From NCBI GenBank assembly GCA_001820675.1, contig MHQO01000038.1, forward strand, positions 1,228 to 7,778: a stretch of DNA of 6,551 nt, written 5' to 3'. Origin of the DNA: Candidatus Sungbacteria bacterium RIFCSPLOWO2_01_FULL_47_10 (GTDB lineage Bacteria; Patescibacteriota; Minisyncoccia; Sungbacterales; GWA2-42-14). Under the pieces are notes generated by a model. The model had not been told where the DNA came from. It was given only the letters and a program-made list of their open reading frames with translations, and did no database searches. Both the position numbers and the translations under genes were made by a program. This document shows positions 5,744-6,551 of this stretch, piece by piece (position 1 is the first letter of the stretch; the number at the start of each line of letters is the position of its first letter).

Positions 5744-6551
5744 TCACGGCGTCTCCTTCAAAAGCCGGCGAAGGAGGATTTTTAATTTTACGGTCGCAAC
5801 CCCGACAACAGTATCCGCTCCGCCATAATAGACAAAAAGCGTATCTCCGAGAACGACCGATCCGCATGGAAACACCACGTTCGGAACCTGTCCGAATTTC
5901 TCATACGGCATTTCGGATTCAAGAATCGCGTATTTCGTCCGCGCGATAACGCGCGTGGGATTCTTACTATCAAGAAGGGACGCGCGCACATGATAATGAT
6001 TGTCCTCTTTCTTGGAAATGCCGTGATACAGCAGCAGCCATCCCGCCTCGGTTTCGATCGGGGGACCCGCAATACCAATTCTTTTTGAATCCCACCGGCC
6101 GGTCCGCGGGGTCATAAGAACTATTCCGTTGATCCAGCGCCGCCCCGATATGCCCTCTCCCGAAACCGGGCTGTTGGGCGAAAATACGCGCATATCGTCT
6201 ATAAAATCAATCCAGGTGCTTATACCCGAAGGGCGGTGAAGGATCGCGTACGCTTTTTTGAATTTTTTCGGAAACAGCGCCGCATCTTTGTCGTCAAGTC
6301 CGGGAGGAGACAATAAAACGGGCTTCTCCCATTTCCATCGCTTCTTCAAAAAATCGCGCATCGGTATGGACGTCAGTGCGACCCGCGGCGGGTTTTTTCC
6401 GTCGAATGCGGTATAGCACATAAAAAGCGTATCCCCTATTTTAGTCAGGCGCGGATCTTCACAGCCGGAATTTCCGCCCGGCACAAGTTTTGACTCAAAA
6501 TCCATGCGGGGCGCATACACGGGTTCCGGAAGCCGTTCGTCGATATGGAGG
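5744..6551 (-). CDS. GH130-family glycoside phosphorylase/hydrolase (5' end outside window)
   Basis: The 268 visible residues run from the right edge to TGA at 5746-5744; the frame is open to the edge, so the N-terminus is missing. The motifs are those of the five-bladed propeller family GH130 (beta-mannoside phosphorylases and related enzymes). Fragment positions: 'PVYAPRMDFE' (10-19), 'GCEDPRLTKIGDTLFMCYTAFDG' split as GCEDPR (29-34) and 'YTAFDG' (46-51), 'DDKDAALFPKK' (86-96), 'YAILHRP' (101-107), 'IGIAGPPIET' (158-167), 'WLLLYHGI' (171-178), 'VPNVVFPCG' (222-230) and 'YYGGADTVVGVA' (241-252). Phosphorylases split beta-mannosidic bonds with phosphate to give mannose 1-phosphate; some members hydrolyse instead, and subfamily and substrate cannot be fixed from this fragment. 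No signal can be judged without the start. The gene is convergent with pilB, 15 bases apart, and its last codons contain the pilB terminator hairpin. Confidence 0.88.
   Translation of the reverse strand, partial: LHIDERLPEPVYAPRMDFESKLVPGGNSGCEDPRLTKIGDTLFMCYTAFDGKNPPRVALTSIPMRDFLKKRWKWEKPVLLSPPGLDDKDAALFPKKFKKAYAILHRPSGISTWIDFIDDMRVFSPNSPVSGEGISGRRWINGIVLMTPRTGRWDSKRIGIAGPPIETEAGWLLLYHGISKKEDNHYHVRASLLDSKNPTRVIARTKYAILESEMPYEKFGQVPNVVFPCGSVVLGDTLFVYYGGADTVVGVATVKLKILLRRLLKETP
5753..5783 (+). terminator. Rho-independent terminator for the pilB-like gene
   Basis: CTCCTTC (5753-5759) and GAAGGAG (5770-5776) form a perfect 7-base stem with a 10-base loop containing GCCGGC, followed by GATTTTT and further T-rich sequence. 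It begins 24 bases after the pilB stop and lies wholly within the 3' coding end of the opposing GH130 gene. It has a T-tract only in the plus direction, so it should serve pilB. Confidence 0.55.

Noticed and set aside
1..6551. Alternative genetic code (UGA read as Gly)
   Set aside because: TGA ends the response regulator right at the end of its receiver domain and ends GH130 at its expected C-terminus; no in-frame TGA occurs inside any gene.

Overview
The window looks like a piece of a small-genome bacterial chromosome, most likely from the Candidate Phyla Radiation (Patescibacteria, Parcubacteria-like). This is an inference from protein style: an orphan receiver-only regulator, a short GspE/PilB ATPase without the usual N-terminal domain, a single-protein EamA transporter, tightly packed genes and mixed functions. 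TAA and TGA both end genes cleanly, and reading TGA as Gly would run past natural gene ends, so the UGA=Gly code of Gracilibacteria/SR1 is unlikely. G+C is roughly half by eye. I see no mobile element, RNA gene, CRISPR array or phage gene.

Layout, left to right. Five genes read leftward (minus strand); in transcription order from the right they are an EamA/DMT transporter (4243-3305), a membrane-anchored TIM-barrel glycoside hydrolase (3214-2198), a CheY-like response regulator (2116-1727), D-alanine-D-alanine ligase (1730-678) and a FabZ-like hotdog protein (573 to beyond the left edge). The regulator and ligase overlap by 4 bases. A 147-base divergent intergenic region (4244-4390) separates the transporter from a rightward GspE/PilB-family ATPase (4391-5728). 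That gene is convergent with a leftward GH130-family glycoside phosphorylase or hydrolase (5744 to beyond the right edge). The likely pilB terminator hairpin lies inside the 3' end of the GH130 gene. No stretch over 300 bases lacks a gene.

How the genes fit together: most relate to the cell envelope or carbohydrates. Ddl makes the D-Ala-D-Ala dipeptide for peptidoglycan; the GspE/PilB ATPase would power a type IV pilus or related assembly; the anchored hydrolase probably acts outside the membrane on glycans; GH130 probably acts on mannosides in the cytoplasm. No single pathway links them, and this looks like ordinary core and accessory chromosome rather than a defence island or new multigene system. 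The points most worth a second look are a FabZ-like protein lacking the catalytic glutamate, an insertion of about 50 residues in the GspE/PilB ATPase, -10 boxes placed so close to start codons that leaderless mRNAs are implied, and an inverted repeat overlapping a perfect DnaA-box 9-mer upstream of pilB.
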